A DNA stretch of 21,917 nucleotides from CAWUJK01 sp963922865 (lineage in GTDB: Bacteria; Patescibacteriota; Gracilibacteria; BD1-5; UBA6164): the NCBI GenBank assembly GCA_963922865.1, contig CAWUJK010000021.1, positions 1-21,917 on the forward strand. The letters are read 5' to 3'. Below the pieces are notes generated by a model. It searched no databases. It was not told the origin of the DNA and worked only from the letters and a program-made list of their open reading frames with translations. Shown here in pieces: positions 1 through 9,266 of this stretch; the first letter of the stretch is position 1, and every line of letters starts with the position of its first letter. The position numbers and the translations under genes are program-made.

Positions 1-1193
1 AGTTTTTTAGATATTTCTTTAAAATAATATTCTCGCTCTATTGGATCTCAATAATGTTTCAATATTTCTAAAAGCTCATCCAAAAGTTTTTTTCTATCTT
101 CTATACTGCTTATATCAAAATCACTTTTTTTTATATAATAACCTATGGGTGTTAAAGCATTTTTTATATATTCACCAAAGTCCTTTCAAGATTTTATAAT
201 ACTGTCAGGATCACTTTCTTTTTCTATGTCTATTATCTTAACTTCAAATCCTTTATTTTTAATAGTTTCAAGAGCTAGTATGGTAGCTTTTTCTCAAGCT
301 GAATCTCAATCAAAAGACAAATAAAGTTTATGTGTTAATCTTTTTAGAATGCCTAAGTGTTTTTCTGTTAAAGCTGTTCAAGATATAGCAACTGTATTTT
401 CATAACCAGAGGATTGACAAGTTATAGTATCCATTTGTCATTCTACTATAACTACAAAATCATTGTCTACTATAGATTTTTTGGCTTCGTATAATCAGTA
501 TAATATCTCTGATTTATCGTAAAAATCAGATGCTGGTGAGTTGAGATATTTAGGTTCTCAAGAGTTTATTATTCTAGCTGTAAAAGCAACAAAATCTCAC
601 CTTAAGTTTCTTATGGGAAATATTATCCTAGCTATAAATTTATCTTTTCTTGCTGGAATATTTACAAATATATTGGATTGTTTTATTTGTCAATCATCAT
701 ATCACTTTTCTTTTAAATAGTTGTATAATGAAACTCAAGAATCAGAAAATCAAAAATTAAATTTTTGGAAGCTTTGTTTTTTAAGTCATCTATCAAACAA
801 ATATTTTTGTGCTTCAGGGTTATTTTCTAAAGCTTTTTTATAGTATGATACTGCATCTTTATATAGTGAGTATAAATTTTTTTTAAGTTTATAATTTTCA
901 TTGTCAAATCATTCTAATTTTTTTCATGTCATAGAGGCTAAAATTTGAATTGCATCTTTAAATTCCATGTTTTCAATGTCCATAACAAATTTCAATGCTC
1001 ATCATCATTTATGACAACCAAAACAATATGCTAGTTGTTTTACTGGGGAAACCATAAAGCTGGGGGTTTTTTCATTGTGCCCAGGAAAAGGGCAAACAGC
1101 TTTGTAGTTAGCTCATGCTTTTTTTAGTTTAGTATATTTAGAAACAAGTTCTACAATATCTATAGAATTTTCAAGTTCGTCTACTAGTCACAT
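1..1193 (-). CDS. dnaG: DNA primase DnaG, C-terminus cut by window edge
   Basis: DnaG makes the RNA primers used by the replisome. About 397 N-terminal residues are visible. The zinc-binding domain has C34 and H39 in CPFPGHNEKTPSF, then C57-F-G-C60 followed by HKGGG. The TOPRIM part contains the glutamate motif VIVEG and the metal-binding FDGDSAG at about residues 294-300. In-frame UGA codes for the glycines in KGGG and for both glycines in DGDSAG, so the gene reads correctly only with UGA=Gly. The ATG at 1193 gives the normal DnaG start (MGLVDELENSIDIVELVSKY); no Shine-Dalgarno is visible upstream. The C-terminal helicase-binding part lies outside the window. Identification is very secure. 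Confidence 0.97.
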
Positions 1194-1237
1194 AATTAAA
1201 AAAGTGTAAAAAAGTTTTGTTTTTTAAAATAAAATGA

Positions 1238-1303
1238 TATAATACCTATGTTCACGACGAAATAGTCTCCTAAAAGTGTTGGTGCTTCCGGACGGCTATT
1301 TTT
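1238..1303 (+). ncRNA. candidate small structured RNA with its own promoter and terminator-like stem
   Basis: A perfect TATAAT on the plus strand at 1238-1243 is followed, from about 1250, by some 55 nt that fold into one stem. AAATAGTC (1259-1266) plus TCC pairs with GGA and GGCTATTT (1293-1300), with one bulge and a G-U pair, and a U-rich run follows. The arrangement fits a short independent transcript between the divergent-looking dnaG 5' end and the 3' end of the NYN gene. The GTCCGGAAG on the opposite strand recalls the SRP RNA tetraloop, but the rest of that motif is absent. Alternatively it is only a terminator. The -35 match is poor. Speculative. Confidence 0.3.
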
Positions 1304-1806
1304 TATTCTTTATATTTCAAAAGACTTTTTAATTCATTTTGAGATAAATTCATTCAATAAATATCTTTTAGTGATTTGTACAATGATGAATATTTTTTAT
1401 TAGGAAATAATATTTTTTTAAATTTATTCTTTTTTATTAAATATTTAACAAGTTTTATATAATCTCAATCTCAGGTAACTAAAACTAACTTATTAAAATT
1501 ATCTTCTTCTAAAAGCCTATGCATTATATTAAATACTATATCAACATCAACATTTCACTTTTTCTTTCATAACATATTTGTATTATGTTCTCTAAATTCT
1601 AATATAAATCAAGCTTTTTGAATTTTTCTATACATCTCTTGGTTTTCATCATTAACAAATCAAAGAAAAAAATAAGCTTCTATAATATTAAATTTATCTT
1701 TCAAATAAATTCTAAATCTAGCAAAATCTATTTTCCAATCTTCAGATATTGTTCATAAATGAAGATTTTGTCAGTCTATAAATGCAATGTTAGTTTCTTT
1801 TTTCAT
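1303..1806 (-). CDS. NYN (PIN-like, LabA/DUF88-type) ribonuclease
   Basis: A 167-residue soluble protein with the hallmarks of the NYN family of PIN-fold RNases. It starts with NIAFIDGQNLH (first acidic residue, about residue 10), has KGNVDVDIVFNIM in the middle and LVLVTGDGDYIKL towards the C-terminus; the conserved acidic residues would bind the catalytic metal. Every one of its nine glycines is UGA, including both in TGDGD. The ATG at 1806 lies 5 nt after the stop of the upstream gene, so the two are almost certainly cotranscribed. NYN proteins process or degrade RNA, and some act as toxins or in defence. Which RNA is cut, and whether the membrane partner controls it, cannot be seen here. 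Confidence 0.9.
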
Positions 1807-1811
1807 AGGGT

Positions 1812-3059
1812 TTATTTAGTTTTATCAATAAGTTTTCCAAGGGTTTTAACTGGTAAATTTTTTCAATTCATATTATCTTTACTATCAAAAATTCATTTTA
1901 CTATATCATCTATACCAAATAATCTTTCAATATTTTTCTTCCTGAATTCAATATCATCCTTAATTTCTAAACTAGACCGTTTTTCCATCTTGAATAACAA
2001 CTCATATGATTTATAAATTTCCATTATTTTCAAATATTTTTTTGATAAATCAAAGAAAAAATAAGCCATATACATTAATAAAAATTCTACAAAAAACAAA
2101 TATACTCATTTTCATAAAAATGATTCTTTAAAATCATTAAAAGATATTGAAGTTCATTTATGAAATAAATAAGAATTAAACACAACAATCAATAATATTA
2201 TCATTGATCAGATAGAGAATGTATAAATAAACTTTACACTTAATGATTTAGTACTTTTAATTATATCGTCTCAAATAAATTTTTTAATAACTTTTATTTC
2301 ATCTTCTTCTAACTCATATTCATATATATTATTTCTTTTAGTAGTTGAAATTTTATCTTTAAACCTAATAAATTCTTCAATTATTTTTTTCTTTGTATCT
2401 TCAACATCTAAGGGCTCATACAAATCAATATTTTTTAGTTTATTGTTATTTCAATCATGTTCATTTAATCAATATTCAATTTTTGGGTAATTAATATCTA
2501 TAAACAATTGCTTCTCTCATTGATGAGTTTCAGCATTGATATCATAAAAAGCAATCCAAGTTCTAGTTTGTCAAAAATTAGTAGATCCTTCAAATCAAAC
2601 AAACTTAGAATTTACCTTTCACTTTATATTCAATTTTAACTCTAACTCTTCTATAAATTTTTTTATAGAAGTTTCCACCGAATTTTTAAATTCGTAATAT
2701 ACTATGGATGATAATATATTATAATTCTTCCAAGATTTAAGTATATTTTTTTCAAATTTTTTTTCTTCTTCTATTTTAATTTTTTCCAAAAAAGAAAAAC
2801 TGATATTTCATGATTTTTTTAATTTTTCTAATATTTTTTTTCTAATATTTCTAACTTTTATTTCATCTTCTCAGTATAACTTTAACTGTTCAGTAATAAT
2901 ATCTTTGTCGATGAAGGACAAATAATCTAGCATTCTACTATTATCTAAATAAAAGTGGTTAAAAAGTTTAGATAGTTCTGTAACAAAGCTTAAATCTTTG
3001 TTTTTTTGTTTTGCTTTTAGTAACTTATAGAATCCATCTCACTGATTTTTTTCCCTCAT
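1812..3059 (-). CDS. unrecognised two-TM membrane protein paired with the NYN nuclease
   Basis: 415 residues, first gene of a two-gene operon with the NYN ribonuclease. The N-terminal ~260 residues are charged and helical. Residues ~143-198 (FVGFEGSTNFGQTRTWIAFY, then an acidic-hydrophobic strand and a Gly-containing turn) loosely recall the N-terminal domain of McrB-like restriction proteins (DUF3578), but I would not assign it on that. Two hydrophobic segments at about 267-289 and 309-326 are likely transmembrane helices, followed by a Lys/Glu-rich cytoplasmic tail. All UGA codons sit where glycine is plausible. The ATG at 3059 was chosen because it directly precedes the continuous frame and lies ~15 nt after a TATAAT. 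A cytosolic sensor with a membrane anchor next to an RNase suggests defence or toxin function; that is inference only. Confidence 0.7.
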
Positions 3060-3073
3060 TTTTCATCAATATT

Positions 3074-3079
3074 ATTATA
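3074..3079 (-). promoter_or_regulatory. -10 box for the membrane protein/NYN operon
   Basis: A perfect TATAAT on the minus strand lies 15 nt upstream of the ATG at 3059, just after the serS terminator. The spacing would leave a very short leader. No convincing -35 is seen. Confidence 0.4.
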
Positions 3080-3103
3080 TAATACATATAAATATACCCA
3101 AAA

Positions 3104-3131
3104 AAACAAAAAAATGAAACTAAAGTTTCAT
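3104..3131 (-). terminator. intrinsic terminator after serS
   Basis: A perfect 7-bp stem, ATGAAAC (3114-3120) with GTTTCAT (3125-3131), has a 4-nt loop and on the minus strand runs into a T-rich tract (3104-3113). It lies 5 nt after the serS stop. The plus strand also has a T run, so it could work in both directions. Confidence 0.75.
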
Positions 3132-3135
3132 TTTT

Positions 3136-4395
3136 TTATATAACTTCTCTACCTCACATAAAAGCAACTAAAACATCAGGAATTTTTACATCTCAATTTT
3201 TTGTTTGATAATTTTCAATTATAGCAATTAAACATCTACTAAGAGCTGTAACAGTTCAATTTAAACTGTGAGCATATTTAGTTTCTCAATTAGAATTCAT
3301 GCATTTTACAGCAAGTCTTCTTGTTTGATATTCTCATATATTTGAACAACTAGTTACTTCCCTATACTTTTGTTGACCTGGCATCCACGCCTCTAAGTCA
3401 AATTTTTTAAGAGCAGGATTTCATAAATCCCCAGAACAAACATTCATTTTTTTGTAAGGTATTTTAAGTTCTTGCCAAACTTCTTCTTCTATACTAACCA
3501 TAAAATCATGAACTTTTCAGCTTTCTTCTGGTTTACAAAAACAAACCATCTCTACTTTATCAAACTGATGTCATCTCAAAATTCACCTTGTATCTTTTCA
3601 AGCAGCTCAAGCCTCTTTTCTAAAACAAGAAGAATAAGCAACATACATTTTTGGTTTTTCCAAATCTAAAACTTCATCACAATGATAACTAGTAACAGGT
3701 ACTTCTGAAGTTCAAACCAAATGCAAATCATCATCATCTGGGTTTACTCTATAAAGTCAATCTGATTGGTCAACTAAAAATCATGTACCAAACATCGCTC
3801 TTTGTTTTACAAGAACTGGTGGTAATATTGGATTAAATCATTTTGATACTAGTTTTGCTAAAACAAAGTTTATTATAGCAAACTGAAGTAAAACTAAATC
3901 TCACTTTAAATACCAAAACCTAGAACCACTCACTTGAGAAGCTTTTTCTATATCTATCCATCATTTTTTCTCTCAAATCTCATAATGGGTTTTTGGTTCA
4001 AAGTCAAATTTTGTTTTTTCTAAAAAAGATTGCTCACATACATTATCTTCATCAGTTTTTCAAATACATGTACTTTCATCAAGTAAATTTGGAACTTGAT
4101 AATACAAATCTTCCCAAGTTTTTTCAATCTTTCTTTGTTTTTTTTCTAAAGAATCTAATTTTTCTCAAAGAATTTTCATCTCAGCTATTTTTGCTGGTTT
4201 TTCTTCTGAACTTAGATTAGGAATTTCTTTACTAACCTTATTTTTTATCGCTCTTAATTCATCTACTTTTACTATTAAATCTAGTTTCTCAGCGTCTATT
4301 TTTAAAAACTCATCCAAATCTAGCTTTAAATTTCTTTTTTTTATACTATCTCTAACCAAGTCAGGATTATTTCTAATAATTTTTATATCTAACAT
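3136..4395 (-). CDS. serS: seryl-tRNA synthetase
   Basis: Class II synthetase that charges tRNA-Ser; 419 residues, the usual bacterial length. The N-terminus (MLDIKIIRNNPDLVRDSIKK) starts the long antiparallel coiled-coil arm that grips the tRNA. Motif 2 is unmistakable from about residue 257: CFRKEAGAAGKDTRG, then LRGHQFDKVEMV. Two of its glycines are UGA. The C-terminus ends in DVKIPDVLVAFMGG, matching the family's IPEVLRPYMGG end. The gene lies 10 nt after the proS stop, so proS and serS form an operon with the terminator at 3104-3131 at its end. A standard-code gene caller would see only the first 76 residues, up to the first in-frame UGA. Confidence 0.98.
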
Positions 4396-4405
4396 AATTT
4401 ATTTT

Positions 4406-6100
4406 TTAAAAAATAATAATTTTACTTTTTCCTTCTTTTTTTGTAAGTTCATATCAACCTTGTTTAATTGTTTTTGGGGATATTACTATTCTATTTGGAA
4501 TACCAAAAAGTTCTGAATCTCAGGCTTTTTGTCAAAATCCAAACTTAGCTCACATTCTATCATCAAGTATTACACTTTTTCATTGTTTTTCTAAATCTAG
4601 GGCAATTTCACTGGCTTTTTCTAAATTTTCTTCTCAAATAACTATTATATAATAATCATATGGAGCTACATTTTCTGGCCAGGCAATTCATTTGTCTGTC
4701 ATAAAATATTCTGCTATTACTCACATAAGTCTTGATATTCATATACCATAACATCACATTTGAACTTCATTGCTTGATTTGTTGTTTTCATCTAAAAATG
4801 ATAATCAAAATGGTTTTGAGTATTTACTTCATAAATGAAAAATGTTTCAAACTTCACAAGCTTTCCTAAAAGTTAATTTTTCTCAAGATACATTTGATGA
4901 AAGAAATCAAGGTTTTGGTTCATTAAAATCTCAAAATTCTAGTATGTCCAAATCGTCTATATTAACATTCTTGGAGGATTTAGCTAAAGCATTTACTCAG
5001 GCAAAAAAGTTTTTTACGGTTTTTAAAGATTCATCTCAAAAGTTTTCTAAATTTAGTTTTGAATCTTTTAATGGAGTCACAAATCATCTCACAGTTCATA
5101 GAAAATTTAGATCTTCTTCGTTTGCTTGAGAAAATCATTCTTGGTATTTTTTGGAAACAAATTTTCTTAGTTTTATTTCATTTACATCTAGGTCTCAACG
5201 AATTACTACAGAAAAATATTTTTTTGAGTCTGTTTTATAGACAACTGTTTTTAGCATTTGCCAGTCTGGAGCTTCAAAATATTTAGCCATTTTATCCATA
5301 TTAACTATATCATCAACTGTATCTAAATACTCTAGTTTTCATTTTTTATCATCTATATTTTTAGAATCAGCTATTCAAGAGGCTAGCTCTAAATTACTAC
5401 AGTATCAGGACGAATCACTAACTATTATATCTTCTCAAATATCTAGGTATGTCTGAAATTCATGTGAATTTCTATCACTTATCACTCATCCATCTGCTTC
5501 TGCTATAACTGTGTCTTTTCATATTCAAAGTCTATCAAAAACATTTGTATAAACTTTTTTTACATTTTCATAAAAATTTTCAAAATCTTTTATATCTTTA
5601 TGAAAAGAATAAGCATCTTTCATCAAAAACTCTCTTCATCTTAAAAGTCCAGATTTTGCTCTTTTTTCATTTCTAAATTTTTTTTGAATATGATAAACAC
5701 AAGTTGGCAAATCTTTATATGACTGTACAAATTCTTTGAAAATATTTACAACATTTTCTTCGTTAGTAGGACTAATTCTATACTGTGTATTCCCCCATCC
5801 TGGAACTTTAAAATACTCTGGTATTTCCCATCTGTTTGTAATCTCCCATAAATCTTTAGGTGTTAAAATTGTCATCATCATTTCATGATATCAGGCTTTA
5901 TCCATTTCTTCTCTCACTATATTTTCAATATTTTTTAAAACTCTATATCACATAGGTAAATACTCATAAGCTCATGCCATAGCTTGTCTTATAAATCAAG
6001 CTTGAAGCAAGATACTAGTAGAAATATTAGCGCTAATTTTTGGTCTAGTTTTTAAAGTTTTTATTGGGAAATTGCTCAATTTTATCATTTTTGTATCCAT
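4406..6100 (-). CDS. proS: prolyl-tRNA synthetase (bacterial type with editing domain)
   Basis: Class II synthetase that charges tRNA-Pro; 564 residues, the length of the bacterial form. Near the N-terminus, QAGFIRQAMAGAYEYLPMG is the motif 1 region. Motif 2 follows (KKFRNEKRAKSGLLRGREF, then LMKDAYSFH). About 300 residues separate motif 2 from motif 3 (MGCYGIGISRLMGVIAE, near residue 450), which leaves room for the ~180-residue insertion that edits mischarged Ala-tRNA. After motif 3 come GIAWPENVAPY and a C-terminal anticodon-binding domain ending in GIPNRIVISPKTIKQGGYEL. The Gly in RGREF and several in motif 3 are UGA. No Shine-Dalgarno; the start is preceded by AAAAAATA. It is followed 10 nt later by serS. 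Confidence 0.97.
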
Positions 6101-6156
6101 TATTTTTTAATTATAGATATAATATATTTTTTCAGGGGTTTTTCAATTGTTTTTTG

Positions 6157-6207
6157 AAAATAAAAAATCTCTAACTTTCCCCAAATTAAGGTTTAGTTAG
6201 AGATTTT
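6157..6207 (-). terminator. strong hairpin with T tract: terminator or attenuator
   Basis: A perfect 13-bp stem (AAAATCTCTAACT at 6164-6176 with AGTTAGAGATTTT at 6195-6207) encloses an 18-nt loop and on the minus strand ends in TTTTTTATTTT. It lies ~200 nt after the AAA ATPase gene and ~60 nt before proS. It could therefore end the ATPase transcript or attenuate the proS-serS operon. On the minus strand the loop reads TTTGGGG, complementary (with one G-U pair) to CCCCAAG in the upstream leader, which would permit an alternative fold. Confidence 0.65.
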
Positions 6208-6403
6208 ATGTGATTTTTTAATTTTCACTAAAATAAACTCTACCAAATCTTGGGGGATTTAGTAAGGCTAGAGGGTGATGATAATGTAAAAATTTTGTTT
6301 ATCATTTGTAAAAATTATCTTTAAATACATTTTTATCATATAAATTTTATTTTATATGTCAAAATTAATTTTTTTAAGTTTTGGTTCAATTAGGATAATA
6401 TTT
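6208..6403 (-). other. 196-nt non-coding stretch between AAA ATPase gene and proS terminator
   Basis: No open frame under code 25. The part at about 6238-6290 has nested complementary segments (CTCTA with TAGAG, AAATC with GATTT around a GGGGG run), more structured and less AT-rich than the rest of the gap. It may be the 3' UTR of the ATPase gene or a leader RNA of the proS-serS operon. No T-box signature was found. Confidence 0.35.
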
Positions 6404-7681
6404 TTAATTATTTAAAATATCAAATAATCTTCAAGTAAGAAAATATGGTATATATATTATTTCTATATTTTCTTTAAATATAGTTTTAAAAACACCCTTA
6501 TTTAATAATACAGCTTTAGTAATTCAATTTTTTTTAGAAAAATTTATCAAATTTAAAGGTATCTTATCATAATTTCAAGCTTTTACTTCTATAGGTAATA
6601 ATAAATCTCATCTTTTTATTATAAAGTCAACTTCCAATTGATTATTATCTCTATAAAAAAATAGCTCATCCAATATATTTTTAGTTTTTGATAATTCAGT
6701 AAAAACAAAGTTTTCAATTAAAACTCATTTATCTATTCTAAGTTTAGTTGGTGAAAATACTTTTAGTAAAGAATTATAAATTCAAGTATCACTGAAAAAT
6801 ATTTCTTGAGATTTAGAAATAGTTTTTATCTTATTTTTGAAAAAAGGTCATAACTCTTTTATAAAAAAGGTTTCTTTTAAAACTGACAAATACTTCCCTA
6901 AATTATAATCAGAAATTCAAATATCATTTCAAATAGCTGATTTTTTAAGTAAATTTGAATTTATTTGTGTTATATATTTTAATAGTTTGACTATGTTGTT
7001 TGAATGTTCTATATTAAAAAAATCTCAGATATCTTTTTTAATATAAGACAGTACAATTTCTTCTAGTTTTTTAATTTTATAATCAATTTTATTCGATAAA
7101 ACTATCTGTGGGTATCATCAAAAAATTATAAAATTTTCTATATTTTTTTCAAAATCGTTTCTATGTATAGAAAAATTTTGTCCCAGCTTAATTTTATTAT
7201 AGATTTTCAAAAGTTTATCGTTTTTTTTAAATTCTAAAAATTCTTCAAAATCTAGTCTCTCAATATTAAAAACTACTTTTCTTCACATAATACTATCTCA
7301 AAACGCTTTATTTATCAAAATACTACTAGAACCTGATAAAAAGAATTTTATATTATCAAATCTATCATAAATTCATTTGATAATAGTTCATATATTTCTT
7401 ATTTTTTGAAATTCATCTATAAAAACTATAAATTTCTCTTTGTTGTTTTGAGAAAATCAACTTAATTCCAATAGATCTAATAAATCTTTTGAAGATTTTA
7501 AATCAAGTAATTCATTATCAAAATCAGTATCAAAAAAAACTCAATAATTATTTTTTACCAGCTCTTTTTCTACCATTTTTAGGAGGGTAGATTTTCATAC
7601 TTGTCTAGCACCTATTAAAATAACTATTTCTTTCTCAAAATAATACTTTTTAATTTCTGTTAATATTTTTCTTTTAAGCAT
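6404..7681 (-). CDS. AAA ATPase of the AAA_14/DUF4143 family
   Basis: 425 residues. Walker A is GARQVGKSTLL at residues 24-34, with its second glycine encoded by UGA; Walker B is FIVFIDEFQKI near residue 90, followed by a sensor-like FFLSGSSSIL. The C-terminal half has the winged-helix and nuclease-like DUF4143 features (FFSDTGIYNSLLKVFSP, ENFVFTEL, FFYRDNNQLEVDFII, LPIEVKAG). The family is widespread, patchily distributed and of unclear function; a role in DNA handling or defence is often suspected. UGA use shows the gene is adapted to this host, unlike the neighbouring lipoprotein gene. The ATG at 7681 lies only nine nt after a TATAAT box, so the mRNA may be leaderless or nearly so. Confidence 0.9.
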
Positions 7682-7689
7682 TTTTTTAA

Positions 7690-7744
7690 AATTATACTAG
7701 TATTTTTCTAAATATTTTTGTAATTATACTAGTATTTTTCTAAA
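7690..7744 (-). promoter_or_regulatory. duplicated promoter/operator box upstream of the AAA ATPase
   Basis: A 23-bp sequence occurs twice, perfectly, at 7690-7712 and 7722-7744 (32-bp period). Each copy holds the palindrome ATACTAGTAT overlapping a minus-strand TATAAT. The proximal TATAAT lies just before the ATG at 7681. Three helical turns between copies would place two bound regulators on the same face of the DNA. The rest of the gap holds further palindromes (TTTTGTA-G-TACAAAA at 7753-7767; CTCAAAAA with TTTTTGAG at 7774-7790). Confidence 0.55.
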
Positions 7745-7796
7745 AATCAAATTTTTGTAGTACAAAATTAATTCTCAAAAAATTTTTGAGTTATAG

Positions 7797-7825
7797 AAAA
7801 AGGGACTCGGATTTCTCCGAGCCCC
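7797..7825 (-). terminator. GC-rich intrinsic terminator of the lipoprotein gene
   Basis: GGGACTCGGA (7802-7811) pairs with TCCGAGCCC (7816-7824) around TTTC, with one bulged A; on the minus strand a run of five T follows. It is 28 nt after the lipoprotein stop. The stem is much richer in GC than any other hairpin in the window. Confidence 0.85.
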
Positions 7826-7852
7826 AAAACACTAAAAGTGTTTACAATGTGT

Positions 7853-9148
7853 TTATTTTGACACACTGATAGAAATAGAATTACTATCAGGTGTAAATTT
7901 AACACTTCTTTTTACTATCTCCGAGAGATTAGCATCTACATTTAATTCAGTAGGAATAGTCCCGTTCTGCATAAATTTAGATACTGCGCCCGGAGTGTAA
8001 TACTTATACATAATAGTTGTAAAATTAGCTTTAGCTTTTTCAGCTTCAATTTTAGCAGTTTCAGATTGAGCTTCTTTTTTTGCTTTTTTTTCTGCTGATT
8101 CTGCTTCTGCTTGAGCTGCTTCAAATTTAGCTTTAGCTACATTAGGATCACTTCTATCTTTAAATTCAGCAACTCTACTATTAAGCATTTTATCCAAACC
8201 TAAAACATCAGCTGCAATGAAAAGATACTTAGTAAATTCAGATTTTTCCTTAAAATCATCAAATTTTTTAGACAAAAATTTGTTATTTTTAATGAATTCA
8301 TCTTTTAACTCTTTTTCAATACCATCATCACCAAGAGCACCAAAAGCATACAAACTAAGTAAACTTTCATTACTAAGAGGAGAGTTATTACCACTTATCA
8401 TAGTATTAAGTTCTCTAGCAGCTAAATCAAGTTCTATTTGCTTTTCAGAACTACCAGGATTAAACTTAGCATACTCCACACTATCACTTATATATTCTAT
8501 AAGCTCTAGTCTAGAACAAGTAGCATGATAATCTCTAATATCTCTTTGAGCTTCCTTGAACAAGCTATAATCATTAGTTTTAATGGTATTAGCAAGTTCG
8601 ACCCTAGTTTGCTTTACCTGATCATAAAGATTACCTAAAGTTTCAGTAAGTCTAAGACCTTTATCAACATCAAACAAAGAATTTCCCAAACCAAGAGCAG
8701 AAGCTCCCATTGTAAGAACCTTATTAGATGCTCCAGTTAGACTTGCCATAGCAACACCATAATCACCTATGATATTAAAATGAGACTGATTTTTATCTAG
8801 TTTATCTGAATATGCCATTTGTAAGTCAAAAAAGTACTTACAAAGGGTATCAGATGTAGATATAGAAGTAAAGATATAGTCTTTCAGTTTTTCATTTATA
8901 ACTTCTTCAGTAGAATTTTCTACAGTAGGCTTTGGTGTTTCGCTTGAAGAATCTCCTTTTTTAGAAGATTCTTCTTTAGGAGGCTCAAAAAACTCTACTA
9001 GCTCTTCTAAAACTTCCAAATCTTTACTTAAAATATCATCTATACTTTCTTTTTCAAGTGGTTTTATGTCATAACTCTTAGGTAAAGAACAACCAACTAA
9101 AACAAAACTAAGAACTGTTAAAGAACAAAATGATTTTGTCATTTTCAT
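7853..9148 (-). CDS. lipoprotein of unknown function, apparently imported from a standard-code organism
   Basis: 431 residues. The N-terminus is a lipoprotein signal peptide (MKMTKSFCSLTVLSFVLVGC) with lipobox LVGC and acceptor Cys20, followed by Ser, which in diderms fits outer-membrane sorting. A low-complexity acidic Ser/Glu/Lys stretch (about 50-85) follows, then a mostly helical body with ALGLGNSLFDVDKGL near the middle and an Ala/Lys/Glu coiled coil (about 335-375). I do not recognise the family. It is odd in three ways: none of its 18 glycines is UGA (neighbours use UGA heavily, the NYN gene 9 of 9); it has a clear GGAG 8 nt before the ATG at 9148, while its neighbours have none; and it is bounded by GC-rich hairpins. 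An in-frame ATG at 9211 exists but would bury the signal peptide. Confidence 0.85.
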   Translation of the reverse strand: MKMTKSFCSLTVLSFVLVGCSLPKSYDIKPLEKESIDDILSKDLEVLEELVEFFEPPKEESSKKGDSSSETPKPTVENSTEEVINEKLKDYIFTSISTSDTLCKYFFDLQMAYSDKLDKNQSHFNIIGDYGVAMASLTGASNKVLTMGASALGLGNSLFDVDKGLRLTETLGNLYDQVKQTRVELANTIKTNDYSLFKEAQRDIRDYHATCSRLELIEYISDSVEYAKFNPGSSEKQIELDLAARELNTMISGNNSPLSNESLLSLYAFGALGDDGIEKELKDEFIKNNKFLSKKFDDFKEKSEFTKYLFIAADVLGLDKMLNSRVAEFKDRSDPNVAKAKFEAAQAEAESAEKKAKKEAQSETAKIEAEKAKANFTTIMYKYYTPGAVSKFMQNGTIPTELNVDANLSEIVKRSVKFTPDSNSISISVSK

Positions 9149-9186
9149 GATAAATACTCCATTATTACGAAAGGTTGATAGTAAAC

Positions 9187-9222
9187 TATAATCGCTTGTG
9201 CGGCATAGCACAAGCGATTATA
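9187..9222. repeat. perfect 15-bp inverted repeat upstream of the lipoprotein gene
   Basis: TATAATCGCTTGTGC (9187-9201) is repeated inverted at 9208-9222 with a 6-nt loop. It is GC-richer than its surroundings and overlaps a minus-strand TATAAT at its outer edge. It has no T tract, so it is not a simple terminator. It may be a 5' UTR hairpin or operator of the lipoprotein gene, or mark the edge of the imported segment. Confidence 0.7.
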
Positions 9223-9266
9223 ACTAATCCATATTAATAAGATATTAAATTTGAGAGATAAAATTT

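Noticed and set aside
1250..1303. SRP (4.5S) RNA on the minus strand because of GTCCGGAAG
   Set aside because: The conserved AGCAG internal-loop side and flanking helix of domain IV are missing.
1893..2099. Separate 68-residue minus-strand gene
   Set aside because: It is the UGA-free middle of the 415-residue membrane protein gene, in the same frame.
4165..4395. Short 76-residue SerRS fragment suggesting a pseudogene
   Set aside because: The apparent stop is UGA at a glycine; reading through gives a full-length SerRS with intact motifs.
7942..8528. Extra open frames within the lipoprotein gene on both strands
   Set aside because: They overlap a single well-supported coding frame with signal peptide and terminator.
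9187..9222. Integron attC site at the edge of the imported lipoprotein gene
   Set aside because: The inverted repeat is perfect and lacks the GTTRRRY/RYYYAAC boxes and unpaired bases of attC; no integrase is seen.
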